NCBI GenBank assembly: GCA_021029095.1
Contig: JAJOHG010000018.1
Coordinates: 186,001-250,000 of the forward strand
DNA from: Phellopilus nigrolimitatus
Lineage: Eukaryota > Basidiomycota > Agaricomycetes > Hymenochaetales > Hymenochaetaceae
Reading direction: 5' to 3'
Length of the DNA: 64,000 nt
The translations under genes and the position numbers were made by a program. The notes under the pieces were generated by a model. It saw nothing but the letters and a program-made list of their open reading frames with translations, searched no databases and had not been told where the DNA came from. This document shows, one piece after another, positions 1 through 11,689 of this stretch; within the stretch, counting starts at the first letter, position 1, and each line of letters opens with the position of its first letter.

Positions 1-84
1 TGTGTTGCTCGTACGAGACTTGACTGCCATCGTCGGCAATGTTGGAAGACGTAGTGGATCCGTGCGGAACGAGTGCTTGCGAAG

Positions 85-1472
85 TCATCTGAGAGGATTG
101 CGCACTTTACGTCGAGGTCGTCGAGGTCGTCGGGCCCGTAGACGGTTAATTGCGGCGTTCGCTGTGGGAATGCGCTCGGGGCGGGCCGTGAGAAGAGGGC
201 GTTGATCTATCTTGGCTTTCTTCCTCTGAGGCTCGCCGCGAACACCACGCTCATCAGCCTCTCTTTTCCTCTTTCCCTTGCCAGAGGATAGCGCCGAAGT
301 CGCTTGGAGAGGAGCATTCTCGTCGCGTCCAATCGCGAATCCCCCGGCCTGATTCCCAGAGTGCAAATGCAAACTGGACACGTCGGTGTCGGACGCGGGC
401 GCGGTCTCTGTGTAGCTCGCGCCCTCGCGGATGGCGCTGGGCTTCTGCTTCCCGTATGGTACAGCGTAAGCTGTTTTGGATTTGACATGCTCTTTGAAGC
501 TAGCAATCACGGATGTTGTCAGCTTCGAATTCGTATAGCATAACATGAGAAGAACTCACCTCTCGTCCGTGTCTTTCTCCTCGTCTTCTTCCTCAGACTT
601 TCCCTCGATCTCGGCTCGTTCGCCGCACAGCTCCAGCAAATCCAAGAGCACATCGCGACCGTACCTCTTCTTGATTACGACTTCCAGGTCCCCCTTCGCC
701 ATCCGCGCCATTCCTATCTCTCTCTCCGCGACCTCCAAGCTTTCCATGGCCTCTTGCTGCATTCTTCCCGACTCGTCTCTGTCTCTCCCGAGTGCCTCCT
801 TCTCCATTTCCAACTCGTAAAGCAAACTCTGCAAGTCGTTGTGGCCCGTCGGATTCGACTGGGAACCGTCGTAGCAGGCCGAAAGACTCGTGATCGAGCC
901 AGGAAAACGGAGTGGCTCGCGATAGACACGGGAGGCTGAGAAGAAAAGGGTAGGGTGTAAGCTAACGGCTTCGCTCAGCAGCTCAAGAAGATACACACCA
1001 GCTCCGGTTGAGGTTGAGGTCGAGAAGACGTCCTGTTCTAAGGCAGCTTCTTCAGTGTTGTTGTTGTTGTGGAAGAGGGAGGCATTGTAAGCTGCCCTCT
1101 CCGGTACTGAAGATGGTTGAGACCAGGATGCCTTCTTGATCTCACCAACAGCCTGGACGCGCGATTATAAGGGGAAGTAAAGCAGGGAAGCGGGTTCTCG
1201 TCAGAATTCGATCTCATAGCTGAGATGCAGAACGAATCTACCTTGGTGGGCATGATCCTATCGAGCGATCGTGTGATGGTGCGTTTGTGCGAGTACACGT
1301 CGTCGGGCATGGATACGAGTAGAGGCGCCGTTCCTGAACGTACTTTCGAACGCGTACCGGACGTCGGCATTGTGGAAGTCGAAATTTGAGAGCGTTGAGT
1401 GCGTTGAGTGGTGAATGGTTGGTAAGCTGAACCAGATGCGACTGGAAGTATGGGGCTTGATTGTGATTGCAT
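85..1472 (-). CDS. Uncharacterised coiled-coil nuclear protein (3 exons, about 412 aa)
   Basis: I do not recognise the family. Proposed exons on the minus strand are 1472-1242, 1152-560 and 499-85, joined by GT-AG introns of 89 and 60 nt; the joined frame is open and 1239 nt long. The N-terminus is Ser/Thr/Gln-rich and ends in a basic patch (HKRTITRSLDRI). The middle exon holds VYLLELLSEAVSLHP and then a heptad-like helix from about residue 190, rich in Glu, Lys, Leu and Met, ending in an acidic run. The last exon carries basic clusters (GKRKRE, QRKKAK) that look like nuclear localisation signals, and an Arg-rich tail. A chromatin or kinetochore role would be a guess. The start is the first ATG of the Gln/Ser-rich segment; an ATG further upstream at 1604 is in frame but less natural. 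Confidence 0.55.
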
Positions 1473-2095
1473 GGTTGTGTAGTGATTGGTGAAGAGAGAT
1501 GTCTGGCGTCGCGGTTGTTCTTTGCAAGTAGCTGAGCCACAGGAAGTTGGTGGCTTGGCGCTTAAAAGAGCGTTGACGTACATATTCCCACAACATGGAC
1601 ACACAAACCATACTTCAACTCGCGTCTACACTTTATCTTGATCTTACCCTCTCCAATATACATTTTGACGAAATATAATTGAAATATTGGAATAATATTA
1701 CTACGCGCTTTCTTTGAAAAGATCCGGTAATGGGTAGATCGTACGATAGTCGTTGAAATTTGAGTTCTCCAGGACTTCACACTGGTCTGGTGTCCCTGTA
1801 TCTCGTGCATATAAAACTTAGTGGCTCTAATAGGATTTCCGTTCAGGTGCGTTGGGGCTCTGCATGCATTCAGGGCACGAGAGAACTCGAAATTTCAAAG
1901 TCAAATTCTCGATCTCTGAAATGATAAAATTATGCGTAGGCCACATCACTGATTCCGTTACCGTACAATATGGTTGGCTTAGGTCACTCCTACTAGTCAA
2001 CTTATATTGAAACTCGATAGCCCCGAGCTCTACAGCCCAGGGCTGAGAGAAACTATGTTCCTTGCGAGTTATTTTGATCTCAGGGTATCTCTTAT
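1473..2095. other. Intergenic, AT-rich spacer
   Basis: The stretch lies upstream of the coiled-coil gene and downstream of the ATPase gene, both on the minus strand. I see no coding frame with support, no repeat and no clear TATA box. Confidence 0.4.
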
Positions 2096-4737
2096 TTACT
2101 GAGAATCTGCCATGAATGCATTCTCGCCTTCATCCTGTTCGGCTACTGAACTGAGTTCATCGCCTGTGTATACCCCCTCAGCCACGGGTTCTTCAGCAGG
2201 ATCTTCCGGCGAAAGCTTCGTTTCGCCCGCCCAATCAAAGCATTCGGGACCTACTTTCCAAAACGGCTTCAGCCGCCGCACTGCGGACAGTGAATTCGGT
2301 GTCTGCCGCGGATGCTCTTGCAAAATATGGCGATATGAGAGTAGTGACGCATATACGTCTTTGTCCTCCACTACATTGTATACAGACGGCGAACAGCCGA
2401 TTGCGAAAATAGAGTATCGTGGGTGCGCTACCGCTACACGGCGCCTCGAGCTTGTCGCGACATTCTTGGCAGTCGTGCTGTTCTGCGCAGGGGAAAATAC
2501 GGGAGTTGCTTTTGTCGCGGCGCTCTTCGCCTCATTTTCGACTTGTGTCCGATAAAAAGGTTGCACGCCCAAATCCATGACAATCGTGATGTAGGGCCGA
2601 CTATCCGTGTTCGCATTCAAACCGTCAGCAGGCTGCGTTGGGAAAAAGCCGATTTCTCGTTCGTCAATTTCAGCCTTAACTTTTGTCTCTGTCGATACTC
2701 GATCGTTGAGATGGACAAGGATGCCAGTCATGATTTCCTCCTGGAGTTTCTCATCCCGCAAGACCACCGGGATAAATATGTCCATCCCTGCTTGACCAGA
2801 ACTGCACTGGAAAGCCATCGCACGAGCTGCAGCTGCCCAAGCGGCCTCTGTCGTTATGACCGACGAGTTCCCTGCACGCTGAAAGTGTGTGAAGCGTACC
2901 CAGGCGCGCTCGAACGCCTGCTCGAAAGTCTGTCCATTTCTGACATTATCGGGGTAGCTTTTGAAGATATGCTCTGCATGCGCTTTTCCAAAAAGTGCTT
3001 TGATGAAGTACTTCAAGGGGACGCCTCTGCTATAAAACGGAGAGCCTGTCGCGTTCCCATCCACAGCATTCTTTCTGCTCTCCGAAGTGTCCTCGTCGTA
3101 GGCATCCGCCGCTTGATCGTATGCCAAGGTGAAGATAAGCCTAGCGACAAGCTCCCCGCGTTTGCCATTGTCAATCAAACCGCTTTCTATATGTACTTCG
3201 AGGGATCGAGAAGGGTCCACAGCGTCCACCCTGTTACGCATGACATACATCTGTCGAGCGGCTGCTTCTGCGAGGATCGGTTCCGAGGGATAGCCGATGC
3301 TTAGCGTCTCGCGATGCTCTGGGATCGAGAATGCTATCGCCATATGATTCTGGACAAGCCTGACCATCCGCGCTTGTGTATCCGCTCGGGACGTGTTGAA
3401 GTCAATAAGAAGGCGCACGGCGAGGATAGCCAGCTTCGCGTCATCGGTCATTTGAGCAATACTAGGCATGCTGCTTGCAATGAGTTTGGTCCTCGCGAGG
3501 TCGACCATATACCGTTCGGTTCCAAACACCATGGTTCCAATAAGACTCAAAAACCTGGAAAAGATAAGGCGTAAGGCAGGCCCCATGCATAACCAGAGCA
3601 CAAAAAAGACACATACATTGGCCTTCCGAATTGGCTCATAAAGTGGATGGTCGACACGTCTTTCAGCGTCTTCTCACCAGGTCGGATAAGTGGCTCACTC
3701 CCGAAGTAATCGAAGGGAAGCTCCGTAAACGGAGGCCGAATATTGTCTTGGCCACTGTAATTGTAGAGTCTCGCCGAGGCAGACACCGTCTGAAGTGGCC
3801 CAATTCTCGAGAGGGTAAGCTGTGTGGACAGAAAAAGGAAGAACACCGGACTGGGCAAAATTTTATTCGCAGCTGAACAAAACGCATCGTATAGAGTAAG
3901 AAATGGTGAGTCTCCATACATGGAAATATTCGTCAAATAGTGGGCTTCGTCAAAGTAGATCACGACGCGAGCATCGGGCGAATTGCAATTGTCATCTCCG
4001 ACGAGTTTGCCGATGAAAGAGATTAACTCGGAGATCTTATTTTGCGACTGCTTGGCGATGAAGTTGAACACAGGAGGGTCGAACTTGTCCTTGACTTCAA
4101 TTTCTTCCTCCTCGAAGAACTTCTGGAAAGCCCGTTCATCTCTCTGCTCAAAGGCGATTAGCAGAGAAAACGATTGCGATTTACTGAAAACACGTACTTT
4201 GTACTTCATACGCACAACCCTCTTGTATAAGTCGTTCCGACCCTTTTTCTCGAGATGCAATGACCAGGCTTCCGCCACATCCCTGTATGTTTTCGCTGCC
4301 TTAAACCAGTCCTTAAGCGTTTCGACTTCTTCGAGAACCGCTGAGAACAGATTGTAGAGAAATTCCAGGAAGTAGAGGCGAGCTGATAGGAAGTCACTCT
4401 TTGATGCATTACGGAGATGTTCGCGTATTACACTGTCAGGGAAAGGGTACGGGAAACCTAAGAATGATTTACTCAGATGAAGTAGGATAGCGTCTCTTTG
4501 TAACTCACCATCCATCTCCTCTTCCGCCGTTAGATTGAACGGAATGGTGAATACAAGTTTGCTGTGCTCGTGCACGATCCGCGATTTTCCAGTCATCGAA
4601 CTCTGGACGATGGCCAAACTGTTTGCATAGCCTTTCAGACCTTTTTCCCTGGTCATAGTGGCGACCGTGTCGTAAAGCAAAAGATGGGCTCTTCCCCGAT
4701 ACCAAACCCTCCATGCCCGCTTGACAGCTGATGCCAT
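2096..4737 (-). CDS. Crinkler-type P-loop ATPase (2 exons, about 859 aa)
   Basis: Two exons, 4737-3617 and 3554-2096, join through a 62 nt GT-AG intron (AT|GTATGT ... TTCCAG|G) to give an open frame of 860 codons. Near residue 47 is a phosphate-binding loop (SSMTGKSR) followed by a beta strand rich in IPFNL. About 200 residues later comes a Walker B strand, VVIYFDEAHYL. After the junction the sequence reads FGRP then FLSLIGTMVFG, which resembles the conserved segment after the ATPase core in the large fungal family related to the NTPase part of Crinkler effectors. These proteins are often expanded in basidiomycetes; their cellular role is not settled. The C-terminal third is helical, then low-complexity and acidic. 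No signal peptide is visible. An alternative in-frame ATG at 4767 adds ten residues. I am sure of the ATPase fold and less sure of the family name. Confidence 0.7.
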
Positions 4738-5523
4738 ATTTATCAGATGAGGCGGTCGGAGACACACAATGGGACATGAGTACCTAACTCTGTATAGTGT
4801 CTCAGAAAGAGAAAGGAAGTAATCCGAAAGATATCACTTACTCTGCTGATCCAGATCCATACAGATTCTTTTACAGATTCTTTTGAAACCCGACTGGGTG
4901 AACTTAGGTGAAAAGGATAGAATGGCGGCCGAGTTTCTACTTACGCAGGTTTCGGAGACGTCCGGAATCTCGTGACGAGGCACTTATTGAGTGTTCAGCC
5001 AGACTGTTAGTGGTTTTTGCTGAGAAATGTATTTGACTTATGTGAGCTTGGTGTGTCATTGTTCGGAGTCTGAAAAGTTTTCGTAGCGTTAGTGCTGCCG
5101 CGTGACTCCACCTCGATTGGTCAACACCTTAAGGTGATTACCACGTTAGAAAAGTATTTGTCATAATAAAGAACTCTAGTCACGAAGCGTCACAGAAAGA
5201 TCACCGTGCCGTGTACCCGACGGGTAATGGTTTACATAAATGATTGCTGATTTCTTTCTGGTACTTCACCTTAAGGTTACCTTGCCTCCCGGCAGCACTA
5301 CGTAGCGTAGATTTACTGTACAGACGCGCATACGTAGAGCCATCTTTTCGTGCGTTTACTACGGGATATACTTGGATTCACACCGCTTCGTCGTCGCACC
5401 CGAAGTTCCAAAAATCCAATAGCTTTGGATATCAGAGTTCTACACATATAACAATTTAAGCATTTCTGATTGTTATGAAGTTTAATGGACTTTTTTCGTG
5501 AGTATTTTGATAGTGCTACAAGT
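4738..5523. other. Intergenic with a weak inverted repeat
   Basis: This is the upstream region of the ATPase gene. Around 5080-5140 and 5260-5330 there are partly complementary stretches (GTGCTGCCG against CGGCAGCAC, and CACCTTAAGGTGA against TTCACCTTAAGG). They could be the ends of a small decayed inverted-repeat element. No gene is supported. Confidence 0.3.
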
Positions 5524-5564
5524 TATCCATCTTCAAGACGAGGGCCTCGTCTTGAAGATGGATA
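5524..5564. repeat. 41 bp near-perfect palindrome
   Basis: Two 20 nt arms, starting TATCCATCTTC and ending GAAGATGGATA, are exact reverse complements around a single central G. The structure could form a strong hairpin or cruciform. No element boundary or gene is attached to it. Confidence 0.85.
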
Positions 5565-6142
5565 CGAGGCGCGCCGGTCACGTGAGGTACCAATACAGAC
5601 GCTTCGTCTAAAGTCGCACCAAATTCCTCGTGTTTTCCCCAAGAGTTTTATCAGACTGTCTAACACGGTCTTGAGTTTCTGGCATTCCGGTTTGGTCTTG
5701 TCTCTCTCTTTCTGTATGCAAGCACGAGCAAGCCCGTGCGTGGCGCGTGCCTGAAGCGGCAAAGGCTCAGCTGCAACTTCCTGCTAAGACTGAAGCGGCA
5801 TGCCACGGTCAGATGCAAAGTCAGTACTTTCTCATATAGCGCGTAGCTCATGGCCATCCGCCTTCGAGGTCGGCGGCGGCTATCGACGGACACCCAGCGC
5901 CGCCGAAGCTCCTACCCAAACGCGCTCGCGCTCTACCTCTGACGCGTGGTTGCGGTATCGCGCACCAGCTTCGTCCTCACCGACAAAACCTGCGCTCGAA
6001 TTTGCTCGCGCCTTCCCGCGCCTTCCCGCGGGCACTACTAGCGCAGACCATGGCATCTCGGCTCCGGAAGCATATGTGTCGTCCTCTCAGTCTGAGGGCT
6101 GGAAGTGATGTGCGTCGAGGCTGACGAGCGTCAAGTCGAAGA
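5565..6142. other. Intergenic, GC-rich in part
   Basis: No supported gene. A short direct repeat (CGCCTTCCCG twice, near 6009-6030) is the only visible structure before the 1.1 kb repeat copy begins. Confidence 0.3.
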
Positions 6143-7246
6143 CGTGATGTCATTGGCTGCTCCGGGTAGACGCCGATCCTGTTCAAGCGGAGCTCGAAAC
6201 GCGGTCTGGGACGCGATAAATAGAGCGCAGGTCCGCCCCTCCTGCTCATTAGTTCCTTGCTCTCCTACCTCCTCCATCCCCACCAAGAATACGCATATTA
6301 CTTCTCCCCCCTCTGTCTTTCCTCTGTCGATGACTTGAAGCCCCCTCGTAAGCATATCACTTCGTTTCAAGCTTGTGCCACCCGACTCACGAGAACGCGT
6401 TGTAGAGTCCATGCCACCCGAGACTAACATGGGAATCACCACATACCTCTTCTAAGGGTACCTCTCGATCACTCCTACCCATGCTCGCTATGCTGACTTC
6501 TAATGCGGTTGCTCATTGGTGAGTTTCTCGACTGTGCCACTCGTCTCTGACATTAATCCATATCCACGGGGAATAATCAGGCAAAACGATGGCCGCTTCT
6601 TGCCACCACTGTTGCCGTCCTGACACGAACAGCACTGGGGGAGAGCAGTGCACAATAATTGGTGAGATCCGAATGATATCTACAAACGCTCTCAAAACTG
6701 AGACTGGCGGTTGCAGGTTTTCTTTCGTGACTCCTCAAGTCCTGTCGCATCGTGCACAGGCATGCGTAAATAGAAACGGTAACGGGATCGCTAGCCCTCC
6801 TTCCATAATGTGGCAGTTCGATGGAGTCGCCCGTCCAGTAAAAACTGCGACGGGCTGACAGTCCGGGCTGCTGGCAAAAGCCGCGGAAGTGCACCTAGTT
6901 TGTCCACGTCGGTTCGGGGCCAGCTCTCCTTCCATAATGTGGCAACCCGATGGAGTCGCCTGTCTAGTTTGAACTGTGACGGGCTGACAGTCCGGGTTGC
7001 TGGCAAAAGCCGCGGAAGTGTATCTAGCCTCTCGACGTCGTTTCGGAGCCAGCGCGCGGCTTCCATAATGTGGTTAGGTCGATGGAGTCAGATCTCGTCC
7101 AGCTTTAGCTGCGACGAGCTGACAGTCCGGCCTGCTGGCAAATAGCCGCGGAAGCCAGTGCTGTCGGTGGTGCGATGCCTGCTGCTGTCCAGCCATGTGT
7201 TGACGACGGGCGCACATTCGTGCCACTGAAGGGTCACCTAAGACTC
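6143..7246 (+). repeat. 1.1 kb dispersed repeat, copy A
   Basis: This stretch matches 14841-15978 in reverse orientation over almost its whole length, with scattered substitutions and small indels. The shared block starts at GTGATGTCATTG and ends at CCTAAGACTC. It contains a TATA-like GATAAATAGAG, a CT-rich segment, and possible splice signals (GTGAGTTTCTCG ... AATCAG). From about 6797 to 7150 it has three tandem units of about 130 bp, each starting TTCCATAATGTGG and ending GCCGCGGAAG. Frames are broken in both copies, so it looks like a non-coding or decayed element. No flanking target duplication could be confirmed and the family is unknown. Confidence 0.75.
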
Positions 7247-8022
7247 CTTGTATGACGCGGACGGGGCTGCTCTGGATTGTTTCTGAAGGTCCGTATCGCG
7301 CTGCGTCGAATTGAGCTATTTCTCTGATTGTTGTGCGACTTTAGATATGAACGAGTGTGGACTTGCGCATACCATTTTAGATAGAAGTTGTTTTGTAGTG
7401 GCTGGTTCGCGGCCGTGAATAACCGGAAGTAACCAATCGCCGACTGATGATTTATATGCATGAATGGATGAGGTCGGGATAGACGCTGATCGCTTAACCA
7501 ATCAGCGCAGGAACAACAGGTCATCTGGATCATCTGGATCTGTGATTACGTGAGATAAGCAAGAAAATTGTGCGGGGAAATGCGGGGAAGGCGTCATGTC
7601 GGATATCGCCAGTCACGCGGGTGGTATGTCGGTCTTCCGAAGCGTGGACCTGATTCTTTCTGTTGTCGTCATCGTCATCCCGGGCGCGACAGCTGCTTCG
7701 CCCAGCGACTCTGCACATCGGACTCGACGGACTTGACGGAGACGGAGTCGGAGTTGGTCTGATGTAATCAAGGCTTCATTTCATGTGACAAATATGGCGT
7801 CTAAACTGCTCCTGTGTGTTGTCCGGGGTGGCCAATGAGTGCACTCAGCTGCTCATTTATGGGTAGCATTCAATGATCCCAGATCCTATCTAAGCCTGGA
7901 GCACCTATAAAGCCGGATTAGCCATATCTATCGCCTTTTCCGTCTCTTTCTCTCTCTCCCTCGTCTCGCCTCTATTCCCTCTGTTGTACTCTCCCTCTTT
8001 CTATTTACGGAACCGCGAAGGC
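7247..8022 (+). promoter_or_regulatory. Carnitine acetyltransferase upstream region
   Basis: A TATA-like TATAAAG lies at 7906-7912. It is followed by a long pyrimidine-rich tract (about 7935-8000) of the kind found near transcription starts in filamentous fungi, then the ATG at 8023. The rest of the spacer shows no supported gene. Confidence 0.45.
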
Positions 8023-11000
8023 ATGGCGACGACGACGAGCAGGTTCGAGCCCGCGCCCGGCGGCGGCGGCACCTTCGCGCACCAGGCGGCGCTGCCGAAG
8101 CTGCCGATCCCGCCGCTGGAGGACACGTGTGCGCGGTACCTGCGCGCGCTGCAGCCGCTGCAGAGCGCGCGCGAGCACGAGGAGACGCGCGCCGCGGTGC
8201 AGGCGTTCCTCGAGGGCGAGGGCCCGCGCGTGCAGGAGAAGCTGCTACGGTGGGCGGAGGGGAAGGATAGGTGCGTGCGTTCGCTCTGGCTGGGATGGTG
8301 GCTGGGGCCGGTGGCGGAGCTGACTGACTGACGTGTTGTTGCTTGTGTAGTTATATTGAGGACTTTTGGTGAGTGGCGTTGAGTTGGGGCCTTCTTGTCG
8401 GGCTGTTCTTCCTTTCCTTTCGTTTGAGTCGGCGCTTCTGAGTTCTGTGTTGGTGCCACGGTCGATACCGTCATCATGATCGGCGGCTTCTCTCGCGCGC
8501 GCCGAAGCAGGGCTGCGTTCAGCCAGCGCATAGACTCTGCTGCGGCCGTGCGTCTTGGCGTGAGTGTGGACGTTACGAACCAGCGCCGGCGCCATTCGCT
8601 TTCAAATGTGCGCACTTGACTGGCGCTGTGCTGTGCAGCAATTCTCGGGTTTCTTTTCGTTCCGTCATCTTTGTCGTTTTCCTGGAATTGTTGGCTGACA
8701 TTGTCTTCGCCTTGTCTGACTAGGTATGAGAGCTACCTCTCGCATAGTGATCCCCTCGTACTCGCACTCAATCCCTTCTTCGTGCTCGAGTAAGTTTTTA
8801 GTCTCATATTTATTATATTTCAGAGTGCCTAACAAGTTCTTTTAGAGATGACCCTACTCCAGCTCGCGGTTCGCAGCTGCCCCGCGCGGCAGCGCTGATC
8901 ACATCTTCGCTCGGTTTCATTCATGACTTGCGAGCAGGGTTGCTATCTCCTGACAACGTGCGCGGCATTCCGCTCGACATGGACCAATATACGCGGTTGT
9001 TTGGAACGGCGCGTATCCCGACGCAGGTGGGTGCAGCCGCCAGTCAACTGGAAGCTATCTCCGAATACTCACACTGTGATTTCGATTGAAAGAGAGGTTG
9101 TTGGATGCGCTCAAACAAGGAAGCAGCGCACATCGTCGTTCTGCGGCGCGGGCAGTTCTACTGGTTCGACGTGCTGGACGCGGAGAACAGGCCCGTGCTC
9201 ACCGAGCGCGAGATCCTGCGCAACCTGCAGGCCATCCTCACCGACGCGGACCGCACGCCCGTCACGGACGTCGCCAAGTCCGCCATCGGCGTGCTCTCCA
9301 CGGAGAACAGGAAGATCTGGTCCGGCCTGCGCGAGCGCCTGCAGCGCGACAGGCACAACGCGGGCTGCCTCGCGGCCGTCGACGACGCGCTGTTCGTCGT
9401 GTGCCTCGACGACGCCGCGCCGGACAACCTCGCGGAGCTGTGCGCCAACTTCCTCTGCGGGACGTACGGCCTCAGCGGCGGCGTGCAGGTCGGGACGTGC
9501 ACGAACAGGTGGTACGACAAGGTGAGCGCGCGCGCACACGCGCGCTGTCCGCACCGAGCCGAGCTGACGCGCGGCTGCCTGTTTATATAGCTCCAGATAA
9601 TCGTCTGCGCGGACGGCTCCGCGGGGATCAACTTCGAGCACACGGGCGTCGACGGGCACACCGTGCTGCGCTTCGCCGCGGACATCTTCACCGACGGGCT
9701 CATGCTCCTCGCGCGCTCGATCAACCCGTCCGCGCCGACGCTCTTCCACGCGCCGCTCAGCCCGCACGCCCAGTCCTACAAGGCGCCCAAGGGCGGCAAG
9801 GCCAACGGGGCCAACGGAGCCAACGGAGCCAACGGGGCCAACGGAGTCAACGGGGTCAACGGGGCCAACGGCAGCGTCTCGCCGGCGTCCGCGCGCCTGC
9901 GGCTGCCGCCGACGCCGCTCGACACGGCGCCGAAGAAGCTGGAGTGGGTGCTCGGGCCGGAGCTGCGCGCGGGGATCCGCTACGCGGAGACGCGCCTGAG
10001 CGACCTGATCTGCCAGAACGACTGCCGCGCGCTCGAGTTCAAGGGCTTCGGGAAGGTGTTCATCACGAGCCACGGATTCAGCCCGGACGCGTTCGTGCAG
10101 ATGGCGTTCCAGGCGGCGTATTATGGGCTGTATGGTCGGTTGTCTTTTTTGTTTTCGCTTCGTCCTGGAGGTCTGAACTTGGTGATTTCAAAGGGAGGAC
10201 GGAGTGCACGTACGAGCCTGCGATGACGAAGGCGTTCCTCCATGGACGGACAGAGGCGATTCGGACTGTGCAGCCCGAGAGCCTCGAGTTCACCAAGGTA
10301 AATAACTGATTTGGATTCACCCTCGAATCGTTTTTCAAGTCTTCATATTTTGGACAGACATACTTCTCTGAAGCGGAGCCCTCCGAGAAAATCGCAGCGC
10401 TGAAGAAGGCCTGCGAGAGGCACGTTGTTCTGACCAGAGAGTGCAGCAAAGGCCTCGGACAGGACAGGTCCGTTTTCACCTCGTCACAAAAGCCTCTATA
10501 ACACAACACTAAATCACACGCGCAGGCATCTCTATGCACTGTACTGTCTCCTGCAGCGCGAGCTCGCCGGCGAGAAGCTCGACGTCCTCCCGGACGACCC
10601 GCTGCCCTCGCCCTCGCGCGCGGGCGGCACGCTTCCCGCGATCTTCACGGACCCGGGGTACGGCCTCCTGAGCACGTCGATCCTGTCGACGAGCAACTGC
10701 GGGAACCCCGCGCTGCGGCTGTTCGGCTTCGGGCCCGTCGCCGCGGACGGGTACGGCATCGGGTACATCATCAAGGACGACGGCATCTCCGTGTACGCCT
10801 TTTTTCTGTTTTGTTTTTGCCCTCCCATGCACACCGCAGGCTAACGCGCCGCCGACGGCCCCTCGCAGCTGCGCGTCCTCGAAGCACCTGCAGACGCGGC
10901 GCTTCCTCGACACGCTCGCGACGTACCTGCGCGACGTGCAGCGGCTGCTCGTGCACCTGCACCGCGCGGCGAACGCGCCGCCGACGCCGTTCGTGGACCA

Positions 11001-11363
11001 CTCGGGCACGCTGCGCGACGCGCGCACGGGCCGCCGCATCCACGCGGGCGCCAGCGACGCGGAGAGCAGCGAGAGCGGGGACAATGACGAGGACGCGATG
11101 AGTGCGTGGTCTCCTTTCCGCCTTTGCGCGGTTTTTGTTGTTGTTGTTTTTTTGATTGCTTATTTGCTTTTTTTTTTTTTTTTTTTTTTTTAGCTGGGTA
11201 CTCGTTCTTCGATAGTGGGGATATTCACTTGCTCGGGAACCGCGGCAGGAGGGACTCGCGCCCGCCCGTTGGTTAGTTTTTGTGTTTCAGACTTAATGCA
11301 TATGCTTCAATCTGACTCTTCTTTTCCCCGACAGGCAAGGTCATCCCTATGGCGGAGTACTAG
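8023..11363 (+). CDS. Carnitine O-acetyltransferase (12 exons, 768 aa)
   Basis: Choline/carnitine acyltransferase that would move acetyl groups between CoA and carnitine, needed in fungi for growth on acetate and fatty acids. Exons: 8023-8270, 8351-8368, 8724-8789, 8846-9026, 9093-9521, 9591-10134, 10194-10297, 10358-10467, 10526-10792, 10869-11101, 11194-11271 and 11335-11363; their sum is 2307 nt, in frame throughout. Family landmarks include LPKLPIPPLEDT at the N-terminus, YESYLSHSDP, LRRGQFYWFDVLD, the catalytic-His segment NFEHTGVDGHTVLRF, and TECTYEPAMTKAFLHGRTE. Exon 2 is only 18 nt and follows a short 5' exon; intron 2 is long (355 nt). Exon 6 carries a Gly-Ala/Val-Asn triplet repeat (about 9805-9870) inserted after a Lys/Gly-rich stretch. 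The end, PMAEY, lacks a peroxisomal PTS1, so a cytosolic FacC/Yat1-like form is suggested; an N-terminal mitochondrial signal is not obvious. Confidence 0.9.
9805..9871 (+). repeat. 9 bp coding minisatellite inside the carnitine acetyltransferase
   Basis: About seven units of GGGGCCAAC and close variants encode Gly-Ala-Asn or Gly-Val-Asn. The array sits between conserved blocks, so it probably forms a surface loop. Copy number may vary between strains. Confidence 0.8.
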
Positions 11364-11689
11364 ACCAGTAAGCTGTGGCCGGAAAGACGAATTAATGCGA
11401 GGCACCTGTATAACATACTAGTGATTGTATCTTAATATCTTGGATCAGGAGAGAGCGGATCTGCTGCGAGGGTTGTACCAGAGATAGTTATGCGTAGTAA
11501 AAATATGTTGTTGTATAGCTTGCCATTACACATGGGTAAATCAATGTTGTCTCAATTACTGTCATTATCCTCTAGTCCTAATTCTGGTGCAAAATAAAGG
11601 GCGGGAAGGAAACTACGGATGCTGAAGTGAGTTTCGGAAAAGGCCGACAATGACGCGACCTTCGACGCGTCTACGTCAGGTGACCCATC

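Noticed and set aside
2423..3304. Long plus-strand frame of 293 codons
   Set aside because: It lies antisense to exon 2 of the ATPase gene, has no recognisable motif, and its composition follows from the coding strand opposite.
9086..10309. 407-codon plus-strand and 320-codon minus-strand frames in the carnitine acetyltransferase
   Set aside because: Both are Arg/Ala-rich shadow frames produced by GC-rich third positions; the spliced enzyme frame explains the region.
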